64,000 bases of DNA from an uncultured Prevotella sp. GTDB taxonomy: Bacteria; Bacteroidota; Bacteroidia; Bacteroidales; Bacteroidaceae. The translations under genes and the position numbers were made by a program. Shown here piece after piece: positions 1 to 9,211 of the stretch; positions within the stretch are counted from its first letter, which is position 1; every line of letters starts with the position of its first letter. The stretch is taken from the NCBI GenBank assembly GCA_900314995.1, contig OMXK01000002.1, positions 55,087-119,086 on the forward strand. The letters are read 5' to 3'. The notes below the pieces were generated by a model. That model had not been told where the DNA came from, ran no database searches, and saw nothing but the letters and a program-made list of their open reading frames with translations.

Positions 1-980
1 GTCTCGTTAATACTCGCGAGATGTTCAAGAGAGCAATAGCCGGTGGCTATGCTATCCCCGCTTTCAACTTCAACACTATGGAGCAGATGCAGGCCATCGT
101 GATGGCAGCTGTTGAGACAAAGTCTCCTGTTATCATGCAGGTTTCTAAGGGTGCACGTAACTATGCTAACGGCACGATCCTACGTAACCTTGCTAAGGGT
201 GCTGTAGAGTATGCTAAGGAGCTCGGCTGTGAGCATCCTGAGATTGTGCTTCACCTCGATCACGGTGATACTTTCGAACTCTGTAAGGATTGTATCGATA
301 ACGGTTTCTCTTCAGTGATGATCGACGGTTCTTCTCTGCCTTATGAGGAGAATATTGCTCTCGCCAAGAAGGTCGTAGACTATGCTCATCAGTTCGATGT
401 AACTGTTGAGGCTGAACTCGGTGTGCTCGCTGGTGTTGAAGATGAGGTTTCTTCAGCAGAGTCTCACTACACCAAGCCCGAGGAAGTAATTGACTTCTCA
501 ACCCGCACTGGTTGCGATTCACTGGCTATTTCTATCGGTACATCTCACGGCGCTCACAAGTTCACTCCAGAGCAGTGCACATTGGTGAACGGCGTGCTCG
601 TTCCACCGCCATTGGCATTCGATATTCTGCATGAGATCGAGAAGAAACTTCCAGGATTCCCCATCGTTCTTCATGGTTCTTCTTCAGTTCCAATGGAGGA
701 GGTGAACACGATCAATAAGTACGGTGGTCATCTCGAGGCCGCTATCGGTATCCCCGAGGAGCAGTTGCGTGAGGCTTCAAAGAGTGCTGTCTGCAAGATC
801 AACATCGACTCAGACTCTCGTCTGGCTATGACAGCTGCTATCCGCAAGCACCTCGCAGAGCATCCAGGAGACTTCGATCCTCGTCAGTATCTGAAGCCCG
901 CTCGTGAGAATATGAAGAAGATGTACATCCACAAGATTGTGAACGTACTTGGTTCTGACGGTAAGCTCGCTCAGCAATAA
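1..980 (+). CDS. fba: Class II fructose-bisphosphate aldolase (5' truncated by window edge)
   Basis: Glycolytic and gluconeogenic zinc enzyme that cleaves fructose 1,6-bisphosphate into DHAP and glyceraldehyde 3-phosphate in the cytosol. The frame is open through the first base of the window: codons from position 3 read LVNTRE before the Met at 21, as in family members where this stretch follows a short N-terminus, so the true start lies upstream and the Met at 21 is internal. Visible family motifs are AIPAFNFN near the N-terminus, the zinc-ligand stretch LHLDHGDTFE (about residue 75 of the part seen), LHGSSSVP, and INIDSDSRLAMTAAIRK near the C-terminus. Stop codon at 978-980, followed by a clear hairpin terminator, so it ends its transcript. 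The family is certain; only the start is missing. Confidence 0.95.
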   Translation, partial: LVNTREMFKRAIAGGYAIPAFNFNTMEQMQAIVMAAVETKSPVIMQVSKGARNYANGTILRNLAKGAVEYAKELGCEHPEIVLHLDHGDTFELCKDCIDNGFSSVMIDGSSLPYEENIALAKKVVDYAHQFDVTVEAELGVLAGVEDEVSSAESHYTKPEEVIDFSTRTGCDSLAISIGTSHGAHKFTPEQCTLVNGVLVPPPLAFDILHEIEKKLPGFPIVLHGSSSVPMEEVNTINKYGGHLEAAIGIPEEQLREASKSAVCKINIDSDSRLAMTAAIRKHLAEHPGDFDPRQYLKPARENMKKMYIHKIVNVLGSDGKLAQQ

Positions 981-999
981 GAGATACAATAATAATCCA

Positions 1000-1038
1000 A
1001 AGAAGTGGGTTCCTGATAAGGAATCCATTTCTTTTTTT
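1000..1038 (+). terminator. Rho-independent terminator of the aldolase gene
   Basis: A stem formed by AGAAGTGGGTTCC and GGAATCCATTTCT (two G-T wobbles) with the 6-nt loop TGATAA is followed by a run of T. It lies 20 nt after the aldolase stop and before the next promoter. Confidence 0.8.
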
Positions 1039-1090
1039 ATGTTTTTGGCTTTTTTCCGCTGTTTTTATTGGATAATTAAAAATAATTACG

Positions 1091-1098
1091 TAATTTTG
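1091..1098 (+). promoter_or_regulatory. Bacteroidetes -7 promoter element TAATTTTG
   Basis: Exact match to TAnnTTTG, the -7 element used by the primary sigma factor of Bacteroidetes, in an AT-rich stretch 30 nt before the phosphatase start. It follows the aldolase terminator, so transcription restarts here. Confidence 0.65.
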
Positions 1099-1128
1099 CA
1101 GCATTGACTGATTAATCATTCAAGCCCA

Positions 1129-3234
1129 ATGCGCATACACCGTTTTTTGATATGTGCTGTTCTGTTGCTTTCAGCAACGATTCTCTACAGTGGCGAAGCT
1201 GAAGAGATAAGAAAGGAATTGCCTAAACTTCAGGGTGAAAAAAAGTTAGCAGCCCTTGGACGCTTGCATGATTTAAGCCGTGAGAATGATGATTATAATC
1301 AGCAACTTACCTGCCTTTATGCTCATCTCAATGAGGCTCGTCGACAAGGGAATGTTGAGGAACAGTGCGCAGATTTACTATCAAGAGGAATTCTTTTCTA
1401 TAATTACGATTTAGACGACTCGCTCTTTTATTATGTGCGTGGTGATATGCAGTTTCTTGCAAAACATGAACAGTGGGAGATGTGTTATCGTTTATGGTTC
1501 AGTTTGGCAAATACGTACGTCTATTCGGATTCGTTGGCAACCGGATTGAAAGAAGCTCAGACGATGTATGAAGATGCCAAACAGCATCAGGATGTGCAGG
1601 GGCAGGGCCTTGCTTATTTGGCCATGGGTAATGCATATTTTAACATGCATAATATGGAAGAGGCAAATGAGGCATATCATAAGGCAATTGACCAGTTGAT
1701 GACACTTCGTCCTCTCCCTCGCGAAGTTCCTATGTTGTTTTCTTCACGGTGTGATGTTTTAGAGCGAATCCAGGCATATCAGCAGCTTAGCGAGCTTACA
1801 ACACAATGGAAAGAAGCTATTGAGCAAATTGTCAAGGATTATAAACTCCCAGCCGATTTTCCCGGAACGATACAGAATTGGGCATATTATTATATCGGAT
1901 GCGCTCAGGCTGCACTTGGCTTACAACAGAATGAAGAGGCTTCAAAGATGCTTGCTCAAGCCAGGAAATGTATTCTTAGCGAAGAGGACGAAACATTCCG
2001 TTCATGGCTGTTTTACCACGCGAAACTCTGCAAACAGCGTGGTCTCAATGGCGAAGCTCTATTATATAATACGCAGTTACTCCGCTTGGTGGAGGGTGTT
2101 GACGATAAGGCTGAGTTGATTCGTGTGAAACAGCAGCGGGCAGAGATCATGACGGGGATGGGCAAGGACAAGATTGCTGCAGAGCTCTATAGAGAGATCT
2201 ACCTGATAAGCGATTCGGTGAATATCAAAGATACCAAACGACAGTTGGCTGAGATGAATGCCAGGTTTAATGTCGATGAACTTGAGATGAAACAGGCTCG
2301 CTTGAAGATGGAGCAGGCACAGCAGCAACGACTTGGTATTATTATCATTGCTTCGATTATTGTTACGTCGTTAGTTATTTTTATCTATTTCCGGCTTCGT
2401 TCTGCCAAACGCCTGAAAATAGCGCATACAGAATTGGAAAAGACCCATAGCGAACTATTGACTGCATACGATCAGTTAGAAGAGACAACCGCTGCCAAGG
2501 AACGTATTGAGAGCGATTTGCGAATTGCCCGTGACATACAAAGGAGTATGGTGCCAAGTACCTTCCCCGATCGTCCTGATTTGGATATCTATGCGTCGAT
2601 GACGCCTGCAAAGGAGGTAGGAGGTGACCTTTACGGTTATCTTTTACAAGATGATAAACTCTACTTTGCTTTAGGCGATGTGAGTGGAAAAGGCGTGCCT
2701 GCTTCGCTTTTTATGGCACAGGCCACACGACTTTTCCGAACATTGGCAGCTCAGCAGATGATGCCTGCCGAGATATGTACCCGTATCAACGACGCGCTGT
2801 CGGGAGAAGATAACGAGGCAGGCATGTTTGTTACCATGTTTATGGGATTGGTGGATCTGAAGACAGGTCACCTTGATTTCTGTAATGCCGGTCATAACCC
2901 GCCAGTCCTCGTCGAATCTGGTAAGGCAGAGTTCATCGAGATGCTTCCCAACGCCCCCATCGGCTTGTGGCCGGGAATGCAATATGAAGGTGAGGAGTTG
3001 CAGAGCATTATGGACAAGCCACTGTTCGTTTACAGTGACGGCCTGAACGAGGCTGAGAACCGTCAGCAGGAACAGTTTAGTGACGAACGTCTAGTGGAGA
3101 TACTTGAGAAGACGCCCTTTGAAAGTTCAAAACAGATGATAGAACTATTATCAACCGAAGTCGAGAAACATCGTGACGGAGCAGAACCTAACGATGATTT
3201 GACCATGCTTTGTGTGAGAGTATTGAGAACATAA
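1129..3234 (+). CDS. TPR-containing membrane PP2C/SpoIIE-type serine phosphatase (RsbU-like)
   Basis: Predicted protein phosphatase that would dephosphorylate a STAS-domain anti-anti-sigma factor in a partner-switching pathway. Order seen in the 701 residues: signal peptide (MRIHRFLICAVLLLSATILYSG), helical TPR-like region to about 370 with the GxAYxxxGNAYF pattern, a membrane span near 403-422 (IIIIASIIVTSLVIFIYF), a coiled coil, then a SpoIIE/PP2C domain from about 465 to the end. Metal-binding aspartate motifs are intact: GGDLYGY, GDVSGKGVPASLF, NAGHNPPVL, YSDGLNEAEN and DDLTML. Topology suggests a periplasmic TPR sensor and a cytosolic catalytic end. The next gene, 31 nt away, encodes a STAS protein, its likely substrate. 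A paralogue with the same layout lies at 32905-34971. No RsbW-type kinase is present in the window. Confidence 0.88.
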   Translation: MRIHRFLICAVLLLSATILYSGEAEEIRKELPKLQGEKKLAALGRLHDLSRENDDYNQQLTCLYAHLNEARRQGNVEEQCADLLSRGILFYNYDLDDSLFYYVRGDMQFLAKHEQWEMCYRLWFSLANTYVYSDSLATGLKEAQTMYEDAKQHQDVQGQGLAYLAMGNAYFNMHNMEEANEAYHKAIDQLMTLRPLPREVPMLFSSRCDVLERIQAYQQLSELTTQWKEAIEQIVKDYKLPADFPGTIQNWAYYYIGCAQAALGLQQNEEASKMLAQARKCILSEEDETFRSWLFYHAKLCKQRGLNGEALLYNTQLLRLVEGVDDKAELIRVKQQRAEIMTGMGKDKIAAELYREIYLISDSVNIKDTKRQLAEMNARFNVDELEMKQARLKMEQAQQQRLGIIIIASIIVTSLVIFIYFRLRSAKRLKIAHTELEKTHSELLTAYDQLEETTAAKERIESDLRIARDIQRSMVPSTFPDRPDLDIYASMTPAKEVGGDLYGYLLQDDKLYFALGDVSGKGVPASLFMAQATRLFRTLAAQQMMPAEICTRINDALSGEDNEAGMFVTMFMGLVDLKTGHLDFCNAGHNPPVLVESGKAEFIEMLPNAPIGLWPGMQYEGEELQSIMDKPLFVYSDGLNEAENRQQEQFSDERLVEILEKTPFESSKQMIELLSTEVEKHRDGAEPNDDLTMLCVRVLRT

Positions 3235-3265
3235 TAATGATTATTAACAATAAAAACAAACAATT

Positions 3266-3577
3266 ATGACAGAGATTTTAAAAGAAGGTGGTAAGACCAT
3301 CATTAAGACAGGTAGCCGCATTGATACGGCAAATGCTAATCAGTTTGAACAAGACATCCAACCCGCTCTCAAGGATGGTGGCGTAGATTTGGAGATGGAC
3401 TGCTCGGAACTTACTTACATGGCAAGTTCTGGCCTGCGTGTTATTCAGAAGACCATGCGTACAGTTATGCAGTTGCGTGGAAAGTTTAAGATGACAAATG
3501 TCAGCCCTGATATTTACAAGGTACTGAAGATGACAGGCTTTACACAGTTTATGACCGTTGAACAGAAAAAAGGCTGA
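3266..3577 (+). CDS. STAS-domain anti-anti-sigma factor (RsbV/SpoIIAA-like)
   Basis: A 103-residue single STAS domain. In this family a serine in a DSSGL-type loop is phosphorylated by an anti-sigma kinase and dephosphorylated by a PP2C phosphatase, switching partner binding. Here the loop reads YMASSGLRVI, so the usual preceding Asp is Ala, but the candidate phospho-serine (S54) is kept. The fold's other landmarks, an N-terminal beta hairpin and the C-terminal FxxTxVxPDIYKVLKMTGF stretch, are visible. It lies between the phosphatase gene and a small membrane protein and is almost certainly co-transcribed with both. It could also work in a non-sigma pathway, since many Bacteroidetes STAS proteins have unknown partners. 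Confidence 0.88.
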   Translation: MTEILKEGGKTIIKTGSRIDTANANQFEQDIQPALKDGGVDLEMDCSELTYMASSGLRVIQKTMRTVMQLRGKFKMTNVSPDIYKVLKMTGFTQFMTVEQKKG

Positions 3578-3582
3578 AGATT

Positions 3583-3918
3583 ATGACAATACTTGAAATA
3601 ATACTACTTGTTATTGTGGTAGCACTAGCTGTGGCACTCTTCTTCCAGATGAAGGCTGCCAAGCGGCAATCAGAGGATGGACAGCAGTTATTGAACGACT
3701 ACCAGAGACGTGTTGATGAACTTCAGCGTCTGCTTGAGGACTATAACTCTCTTTCCAAGAACTTCGAAAACATCGGCAAGGGCTACGAGCAAGCATTGCT
3801 GCTCTTCGATAAGATGGCAGATATCCGTCATCATTTGGAACTGATAGCCAAGAATGACAAGGATCCCGACAGTGTAGCTCGTCTTGAGGATATTCTGAAG
3901 AAGTTTGATAAGTTGTAA
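3583..3918 (+). CDS. Small membrane-anchored coiled-coil protein, unknown function
   Basis: 111 residues beginning 5 nt after the STAS stop, so translationally close-coupled. The N-terminus is one hydrophobic segment (residues 3-20, ILEIILLVIVVALAVALF) followed by basic residues, then a long charged helix rich in Leu, Glu and Lys with heptad-like spacing (QRRVDELQRLLEDYNSL), ending at KKFDKL. There is no signal cleavage site, so it is probably a single-pass inner-membrane protein with a cytosolic coiled coil. I do not recognise the family. Its position suggests a scaffold or adaptor for the phosphatase/STAS pair, which is inference only. Confidence 0.7.
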   Translation: MTILEIILLVIVVALAVALFFQMKAAKRQSEDGQQLLNDYQRRVDELQRLLEDYNSLSKNFENIGKGYEQALLLFDKMADIRHHLELIAKNDKDPDSVARLEDILKKFDKL

Positions 3919-3947
3919 GAATAAAGAATAATAAGAACCCGTACGAA

Positions 3948-6500
3948 ATGAGGAATCCGATTAATCAACCAATTTGTACCCGGTGTCTGATGATGTTGGT
4001 ATTTTTGCTGATGTCATTAGGTATATCTGCGCAGGTGAAATGGGGCAGTCCAGCAAGTGCCGCTGCTTTTGAGGAGGTTAACGTATGGCCGATGAACTGG
4101 AGTAATAGAGGAGGTGCGTATCCTGTACTTAGTAATCCAAATAAAGCCACAGTTACCTACTCTTCAAGTAATACGGATGTAGCTACTATTGATGCCACCA
4201 GTGGTCTCATTTCGCCAGTTGCACCAGGCTCGACGACAATTACAGCGTCTGTTGTTGATGCCCCATCTGCATCCTATACACTGACGTATACGGATGACCG
4301 TGGAGAACCTGGGAATTTGGGTTTTGGCTTTTCTTCGACAACAGCCTCTGCTACGTATGGTGATGAAGTAGCAACTCTTCCCTCCCTAAATATGGGACAA
4401 CTATCAGGGGCGGCGGTTACTTATTCATCATCTGTGCAGAGTGTAGCGACTGTGGATAATACAGGATCGGTGTCAATCAAAGGCGCAGGATCCACTGAAA
4501 TTAACGCTTCGTTTGCAGGAGATGATAATGTAAAACCAGGTTCTGCTTCCTACACCCTGACGGTAAATCCTAAGGAAGTTGGTCTCACCTGGGGAACAAC
4601 TGCCTTTATTTACGATGGTAGTGCACATGTACCGACTGCTACTGCAACAGGGTTGGTAGGTAATGATGCTTGTACTGTTACAGTTGACGGTGCAAAGACT
4701 GATGCAGGAAGCAGCTACATAGCAACAGCTTCTGCTCTGAGCAATGCCAATTATAGTTTGCCCGCAGACAACAACACCACGACTTTCTCCATTGCAAAAG
4801 TAGCCTCATCTGTGACTACAGCCCCGACGGGCAATACACTGACCTATACTGGTAGCACCCAGGCTTTGGTGACTGCTGGTGCTGCTTCAGGCGGTACCAT
4901 GCAGTATAGTCTTGACAACCAGACCTTCACAGAATCTGTTCCCACCGGAATCAAGGTAGGTAGTTATACCGTCTATTATAAAGTGGTGGGTGATGCAAAC
5001 CATGAGAATGCCGAAGGCGGACAAGTGGTTGTTGCCATTGCAAAGGCCGATGCCACAGTGACGTTTGCTTCAAAGACGGCTTCTGGTAAGATGGGTGAAG
5101 CCTTTACTGCTCCTAAGGTTACTACTTCCCCTGCAGATTTAACCTTGGCCTATGCCTCTTCCAATACGAAGGTGGCTACTGTTGACGGCTCGACTGGTGC
5201 CGTGACGCTGGTAGCTGCGGGTGAGACAACAATCACGGCTTCGTTTGCAGGTAATGATAATTACAACGCAGCCAACGATAGCTATACACTAACGGTTGCA
5301 AAGGCTGATGCTGTGAATTCCGATCTTAGCTTTGCTTCTGCTACGGCGACTGCCACTTATGGCGATGCTACTGTCACTTCTCCAACATTGAATAATCCTC
5401 ATCAGTTGCCCCTGACATGGAGCAGCAGCAATAAGGATGTCGCAACTGTCAATGCTTCAGGTGTTGTAACGATTGTTGGTGCCGGTGAGACTGTGATCTC
5501 TGCTGCCTACGCTGGTAACGATACTTATGGCGCTAATACCATCAGCTATACGCTGACCGTGAATAAATACCAGCCGAAGATTACTTTTGCTTCTACATCA
5601 GTGACCGTCAAACTGGGTGAGGATTTCACTCCTCCTAAGGTAACGACTGATCCTAAGGAACTCGAATTTGTCTATACCTCGTCTGATGAGAATGTGGCGA
5701 AAGTAGATGCCAGTAGTGGTGAAGTGGTTATCGTTGGAAGTGGTACAACTAGAATCACGGCAACCTTTAACGCCACCCGCAACTATCACTACGCCAGTTC
5801 CTATTATGACCTGACGGTCGAGGACAATGATTATCTGCTCGATCCTATTGAGGAAGATAAGGATTACAAGATGGAAGCAAAATACTTCATCAATGACGAT
5901 GGTACTGAGGTGGATCTGTCTAATGTAATCATCAACGATATCCTCTTTACACTGAAGAATCAGAACTCTCCAGAGGGTGACGGCTTTGACCCGGATCTGG
6001 ATTGTATTGTCTTGAATACCGTGGTAGCTGCATCAGCTGTCAATAGTCTGGTAGAGAAAGGTTTGCTCCCTGGTACCGACGAGTATGCCGAAGAGTTCAC
6101 TGGTCTCACATTCCTGATGCCTGCTGGTGAGGGCGAGATCATCGTCACTTCTCAGGAACTCAATGGCGTTTATCTGATGGTGAAGGTCGGAAAAGAAAAG
6201 CCTGTTGCCATCAGTATGCCAGAAATGGGCGACTATAGCATTCCGTATAAGAGCAACGCTAAGACCTACGTCTATCTTTGGAATGGTGGAACCAATGCAA
6301 ATGGTACGCGAGGTAAGAAATCGATGACCGATGCAAGAGTGCGAAGGGTATCCTACAAGAGTGCTGCCAGTGATATCCAGCAGGTTATCGGTGAATTGTC
6401 TGACGATGACCGTTGGTACAATCTGAATGGTCTTCGGATAACCCGTCCTATGAAGAAGGGCGTGTATATCCACGGAAACCGAAAGGTCGTTATCAAGTGA
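3948..6500 (+). CDS. Secreted multi-Ig-like (BIG2/MBG-type) surface protein
   Basis: 850 residues with a signal peptide (hydrophobic core MMLVFLLMSLGISAQ, about residues 15-29). At least five repeats follow the bacterial Ig-like group 2 pattern: a YSSSN.dVATVD motif, then a short turn, then GxTTITASFAG and YTLTV, near residues 65-115, 140-205, 385-450, 475-540 and 560-620. A repeat of the MBG type (WGTTAFIYDGSAHVPTAT) lies near 215-280. The last 200 residues form a different globular part, and the C-terminus WYNLNGLRI...KKGVYIHGNRKVVIK resembles the type IX secretion sorting tails common in Prevotella. Probably an extracellular adhesin or structural protein. It starts 29 nt after the coiled-coil gene and may share its transcript. 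The M at residue 15 is an alternative start that leaves a more classical signal peptide. Confidence 0.85.
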   Translation: MRNPINQPICTRCLMMLVFLLMSLGISAQVKWGSPASAAAFEEVNVWPMNWSNRGGAYPVLSNPNKATVTYSSSNTDVATIDATSGLISPVAPGSTTITASVVDAPSASYTLTYTDDRGEPGNLGFGFSSTTASATYGDEVATLPSLNMGQLSGAAVTYSSSVQSVATVDNTGSVSIKGAGSTEINASFAGDDNVKPGSASYTLTVNPKEVGLTWGTTAFIYDGSAHVPTATATGLVGNDACTVTVDGAKTDAGSSYIATASALSNANYSLPADNNTTTFSIAKVASSVTTAPTGNTLTYTGSTQALVTAGAASGGTMQYSLDNQTFTESVPTGIKVGSYTVYYKVVGDANHENAEGGQVVVAIAKADATVTFASKTASGKMGEAFTAPKVTTSPADLTLAYASSNTKVATVDGSTGAVTLVAAGETTITASFAGNDNYNAANDSYTLTVAKADAVNSDLSFASATATATYGDATVTSPTLNNPHQLPLTWSSSNKDVATVNASGVVTIVGAGETVISAAYAGNDTYGANTISYTLTVNKYQPKITFASTSVTVKLGEDFTPPKVTTDPKELEFVYTSSDENVAKVDASSGEVVIVGSGTTRITATFNATRNYHYASSYYDLTVEDNDYLLDPIEEDKDYKMEAKYFINDDGTEVDLSNVIINDILFTLKNQNSPEGDGFDPDLDCIVLNTVVAASAVNSLVEKGLLPGTDEYAEEFTGLTFLMPAGEGEIIVTSQELNGVYLMVKVGKEKPVAISMPEMGDYSIPYKSNAKTYVYLWNGGTNANGTRGKKSMTDARVRRVSYKSAASDIQQVIGELSDDDRWYNLNGLRITRPMKKGVYIHGNRKVVIK

Positions 6501-6511
6501 TTATGAAAAAA

Positions 6512-6541
6512 GCCTCGCCAGAAGAATGGCGGGGCTTTTTC
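6512..6541. terminator. Bidirectional terminator between convergent genes
   Basis: GCCTCGCC and GGCGGGGC pair (one G-T wobble) around the loop AGAAGAAT, with A-run on the left and T-run on the right. It sits in the 49-nt gap between the Ig-like gene and the minus-strand DUF4831 gene and can serve both. Confidence 0.88.
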
Positions 6542-6549
6542 TTATGTCT

Positions 6550-7647
6550 CTATTTCGGTTGCTCGGCTTCCAGTTTCTCTATGCCGCCGGAGATGGGGTT
6601 AAGCCAGAGATGGGTGGTATAACGCTTGTTGAATAGAGCTCCACTTAACAGTTCTACGTTTCCAAATTGACCTGCGGGCATCTCTGTTGCAAGAATGGTC
6701 TTTCCAGAATCAGAGATGGTTGAGCGCATCTTGCCTGGAATATTGACATAGATGCCAGGCACCTGCTTGTATTTCTTCTTGGGATCAACGGGCTCCGGCT
6801 CTGGAACGGTTGCCAGATTCTCTATATTTATATAATAAGGTACGCCCGCGAGATTATCCTTGTCCACGAGTCCAAGTTTCTGGGAGAATCGGAAAAGAAC
6901 GGTCTGGAAGACGGGCTTTACAGGGGTAATCGTCATAGTGTGTTCTGTTGTGTCCTTAACGATAGTACCTGTAAACAGACTGGTGAGTGTACGATCCTGC
7001 AGATCCAGTTGGTTGAGCATCAGCCGCAGTTGTTCACCATCCTTCGGCATGTTGTCAGCCTGTCCGCGGATAAGCAGGTTACGGCTATCACGAATCTCAT
7101 AGATGTCTTGAGCCGTAAGTTCTGCCATTTTGGCCGTACTACCTGCAGCAAGTATCTCCTCACTCATAAATTGACGGGGATTGACGCTTGAGGGACGGGG
7201 TGCTGGTACGAATTGCGGTGATACATGCTGTGCCTTCGGCTCCGCGTTAATAGCCAGCAGGATGCCCTCGTCGGATAGCCTGATATTGGTTGCTGAGGTC
7301 TTGGCATCGAACTTGACGGCATAACACTTGGCGGTATCTGCTACCGCTATCGGCTCTTGGCGGATGGTTGTAATCCGATAGCTGACTGTTGGGTTGGGGG
7401 AGACATCCTTGATACGCAGATACCGCTCGGAGTATTTACAGAAATCTCCCGGTGTATACGTTGTTTTCTCTACCTGGATGGTCACCTTGACAGCAGTCAT
7501 CGGCAAACAATATATGGCACCTTCAGAGGTTACGCCTGGCTGATAGAGACTGCTGGCTGTCTGGGCAAATAGGGGTAAGGAGGTAAAAAGGCATAATGGC
7601 AAAGCCTTTACCCGCCTTGATACACTTAAAAATCTTATAGTATTCAT
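6550..7647 (-). CDS. DUF4831 family secreted protein
   Basis: 365 residues with an N-terminal hydrophobic export signal ending near LPLFAQ. The remainder matches the Bacteroidetes DUF4831 family as I know it: the start SLYQPGVTSEGAIYCLPMTAVKVTIQVEKTTYTPGDFCKYSERYL, a central TAQDIYEIRDSRNLLIRGQADNMPKDGEQLRLMLNQLD stretch, and a C-terminal beta-rich part. Function is not known; export to the periplasm or surface is expected. It overlaps the end of the NAD(P)HX repair gene by 4 nt (ATGA), so the two are translated from one message driven from the promoter at 9161-9168. No catalytic motif can be seen. Confidence 0.85.
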   Translation of the reverse strand: MNTIRFLSVSRRVKALPLCLFTSLPLFAQTASSLYQPGVTSEGAIYCLPMTAVKVTIQVEKTTYTPGDFCKYSERYLRIKDVSPNPTVSYRITTIRQEPIAVADTAKCYAVKFDAKTSATNIRLSDEGILLAINAEPKAQHVSPQFVPAPRPSSVNPRQFMSEEILAAGSTAKMAELTAQDIYEIRDSRNLLIRGQADNMPKDGEQLRLMLNQLDLQDRTLTSLFTGTIVKDTTEHTMTITPVKPVFQTVLFRFSQKLGLVDKDNLAGVPYYINIENLATVPEPEPVDPKKKYKQVPGIYVNIPGKMRSTISDSGKTILATEMPAGQFGNVELLSGALFNKRYTTHLWLNPISGGIEKLEAEQPK

Positions 7648-9155
7648 TCGTTTAATCGTTTAAAAGCAGAGGGCAGATACTGGATAAGGTCGCTGGCAAT
7701 GACACTTTCCTCACCGAGATCCTTTGCAGCAAAGTCACCCGCAAGCCCGTGGAGATACATACCGACGATGCAGGCATCTTCCTGTTTATAGCCTCTGGCC
7801 AATAGTCCCGTGATAATACCTGTCAGCACGTCTCCACTTCCAGCTGTCGCCATTCCGGCATTACCAGTTGTGTTGAATACGATGTGCCCATCGGGTAGGC
7901 AGAGCGAGGTGTGATGGCCTTTAAGCAGAATGTATGCATGCAGCCGTTGTGCCAGATCGCGTGCTTTCATCAGTCGTTCGTAACTATCAGTGCTGTTACC
8001 TTCCAGACGGTCGAACTCCTTGGGATGAGGCGTCATGATGATACCCTTTGGCAACTGCTGTAACCAGGCACGGTGATTGGCCAGGATGTTGATTGCGTCG
8101 GCATCGACGACCAATGGACACTGAGTCCGGCGCATCTGGGCGATGATGGCGATAGCGGTCTGCTCGCTAGTACCTAGTCCAGGCCCAAGTCCAACGGCAT
8201 TGAAGTCTTCAGTATCAACGGCTTCCGAGAAGGTTGTCTCTTCACGGTCAAACTGGATGATGGCCTCTGGAACGCTAATCTGCATGATGATCGTGTTGCG
8301 CTTTGGCGTATGGGTGGTAACCTTGCCGACGCCTACCCTCAGACAGGCTTTGGTAGCCAGAACGGCAGCACCTCCCATCCCGTAGCTACCGGCAATAATC
8401 AGAGCGTTACCCATCTTTCCCTTGTGGGCAAAGGGATCACGTTTGATGAGACGTGGACGGATGTCGCTTTCCTCCAGTAGTGTATAATTGGAGTCTATCT
8501 TATTGATACCTTCCTTGCTGAGACGGATATCAAGCACCTTTACTTGACCTAGGAACTGCTGATTCTCAGGGAACAGGAACGATAGTTTCTGTTGCTGTAA
8601 GGTCAGTGTCATGTCTGCCTTGATGATGTTGGCACGTACATTATATGTGTTATCCTCTGTCATCAACCCAGAGGGAACATCGATACTGACAACTTTTGCA
8701 GGAGATGAGTTGATGTATTTTACAAGCGACGAGAAGCCTCCTGCAAGCGGTTTATTCAAACCTGAGCCAAACAGACCATCGACAACGAGCGTAGTTGCAT
8801 CCAATTGAGGTGGCTCAAATTCCTGAATCACCTCGATGAGGCTCTTTGAACGTTTCTCAACCAGCCGTTTCTTGTTAGTCTCGCAATCTTCGGAGAGGTG
8901 GTTGGATACATTGAAGAGATAGACTTTGACATCATAGTTTCTGTCTATCAGCATTCTTGCTACAGCCAGAGCGTCACCGCCATTATTGCCTGGTCCGGCA
9001 AAGACGATGACGGGTGTGCTGCTATTCCAAACATCAGTGATGGCTTGGGTCAGAGCCTTGGCTGCACGCTCCATCAGATCGATGGATTTGATGGGTTCGT
9101 TCTGAACTGTGTAATTGTCCAGTTCGTGTATCTGAGCACTTGTAAATATCTTCAT
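7644..9155 (-). CDS. nnr: Bifunctional NAD(P)H-hydrate epimerase / ADP-dependent dehydratase
   Basis: Metabolite-repair enzyme: the N-terminal YjeF_N epimerase (about residues 1-215) equilibrates S and R forms of hydrated NAD(P)H and the C-terminal ribokinase-like dehydratase (about 225-503) restores NAD(P)H using ADP or ATP. Epimerase motif VFAGPGNNGGDALAVARML and dehydratase motifs GPGLGTSEQT, DADAINIL, MTPHPKEFDRL and NAGMATAGSGDVLTGIITG are all present, and the length of 503 fits the fused form. The promoter element ends only 5 nt before the ATG, so the mRNA should be leaderless or nearly so. It is the first gene of a two-gene operon with the DUF4831 protein. Confidence 0.95.
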   Translation of the reverse strand: MKIFTSAQIHELDNYTVQNEPIKSIDLMERAAKALTQAITDVWNSSTPVIVFAGPGNNGGDALAVARMLIDRNYDVKVYLFNVSNHLSEDCETNKKRLVEKRSKSLIEVIQEFEPPQLDATTLVVDGLFGSGLNKPLAGGFSSLVKYINSSPAKVVSIDVPSGLMTEDNTYNVRANIIKADMTLTLQQQKLSFLFPENQQFLGQVKVLDIRLSKEGINKIDSNYTLLEESDIRPRLIKRDPFAHKGKMGNALIIAGSYGMGGAAVLATKACLRVGVGKVTTHTPKRNTIIMQISVPEAIIQFDREETTFSEAVDTEDFNAVGLGPGLGTSEQTAIAIIAQMRRTQCPLVVDADAINILANHRAWLQQLPKGIIMTPHPKEFDRLEGNSTDSYERLMKARDLAQRLHAYILLKGHHTSLCLPDGHIVFNTTGNAGMATAGSGDVLTGIITGLLARGYKQEDACIVGMYLHGLAGDFAAKDLGEESVIASDLIQYLPSAFKRLNE

Positions 9156-9160
9156 AGGTG

Positions 9161-9168
9161 CAAAAATA
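9161..9168 (-). promoter_or_regulatory. -7 element TATTTTTG for nnr
   Basis: Read on the minus strand this is TATTTTTG, matching TAnnTTTG. Only CACCT separates it from the nnr ATG at 9155, which predicts a leaderless transcript. Confidence 0.65.
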
Positions 9169-9211
9169 CGAAAAATATATTAACGAATGGCAGAGTTTGG
9201 CAGATTTTTTG

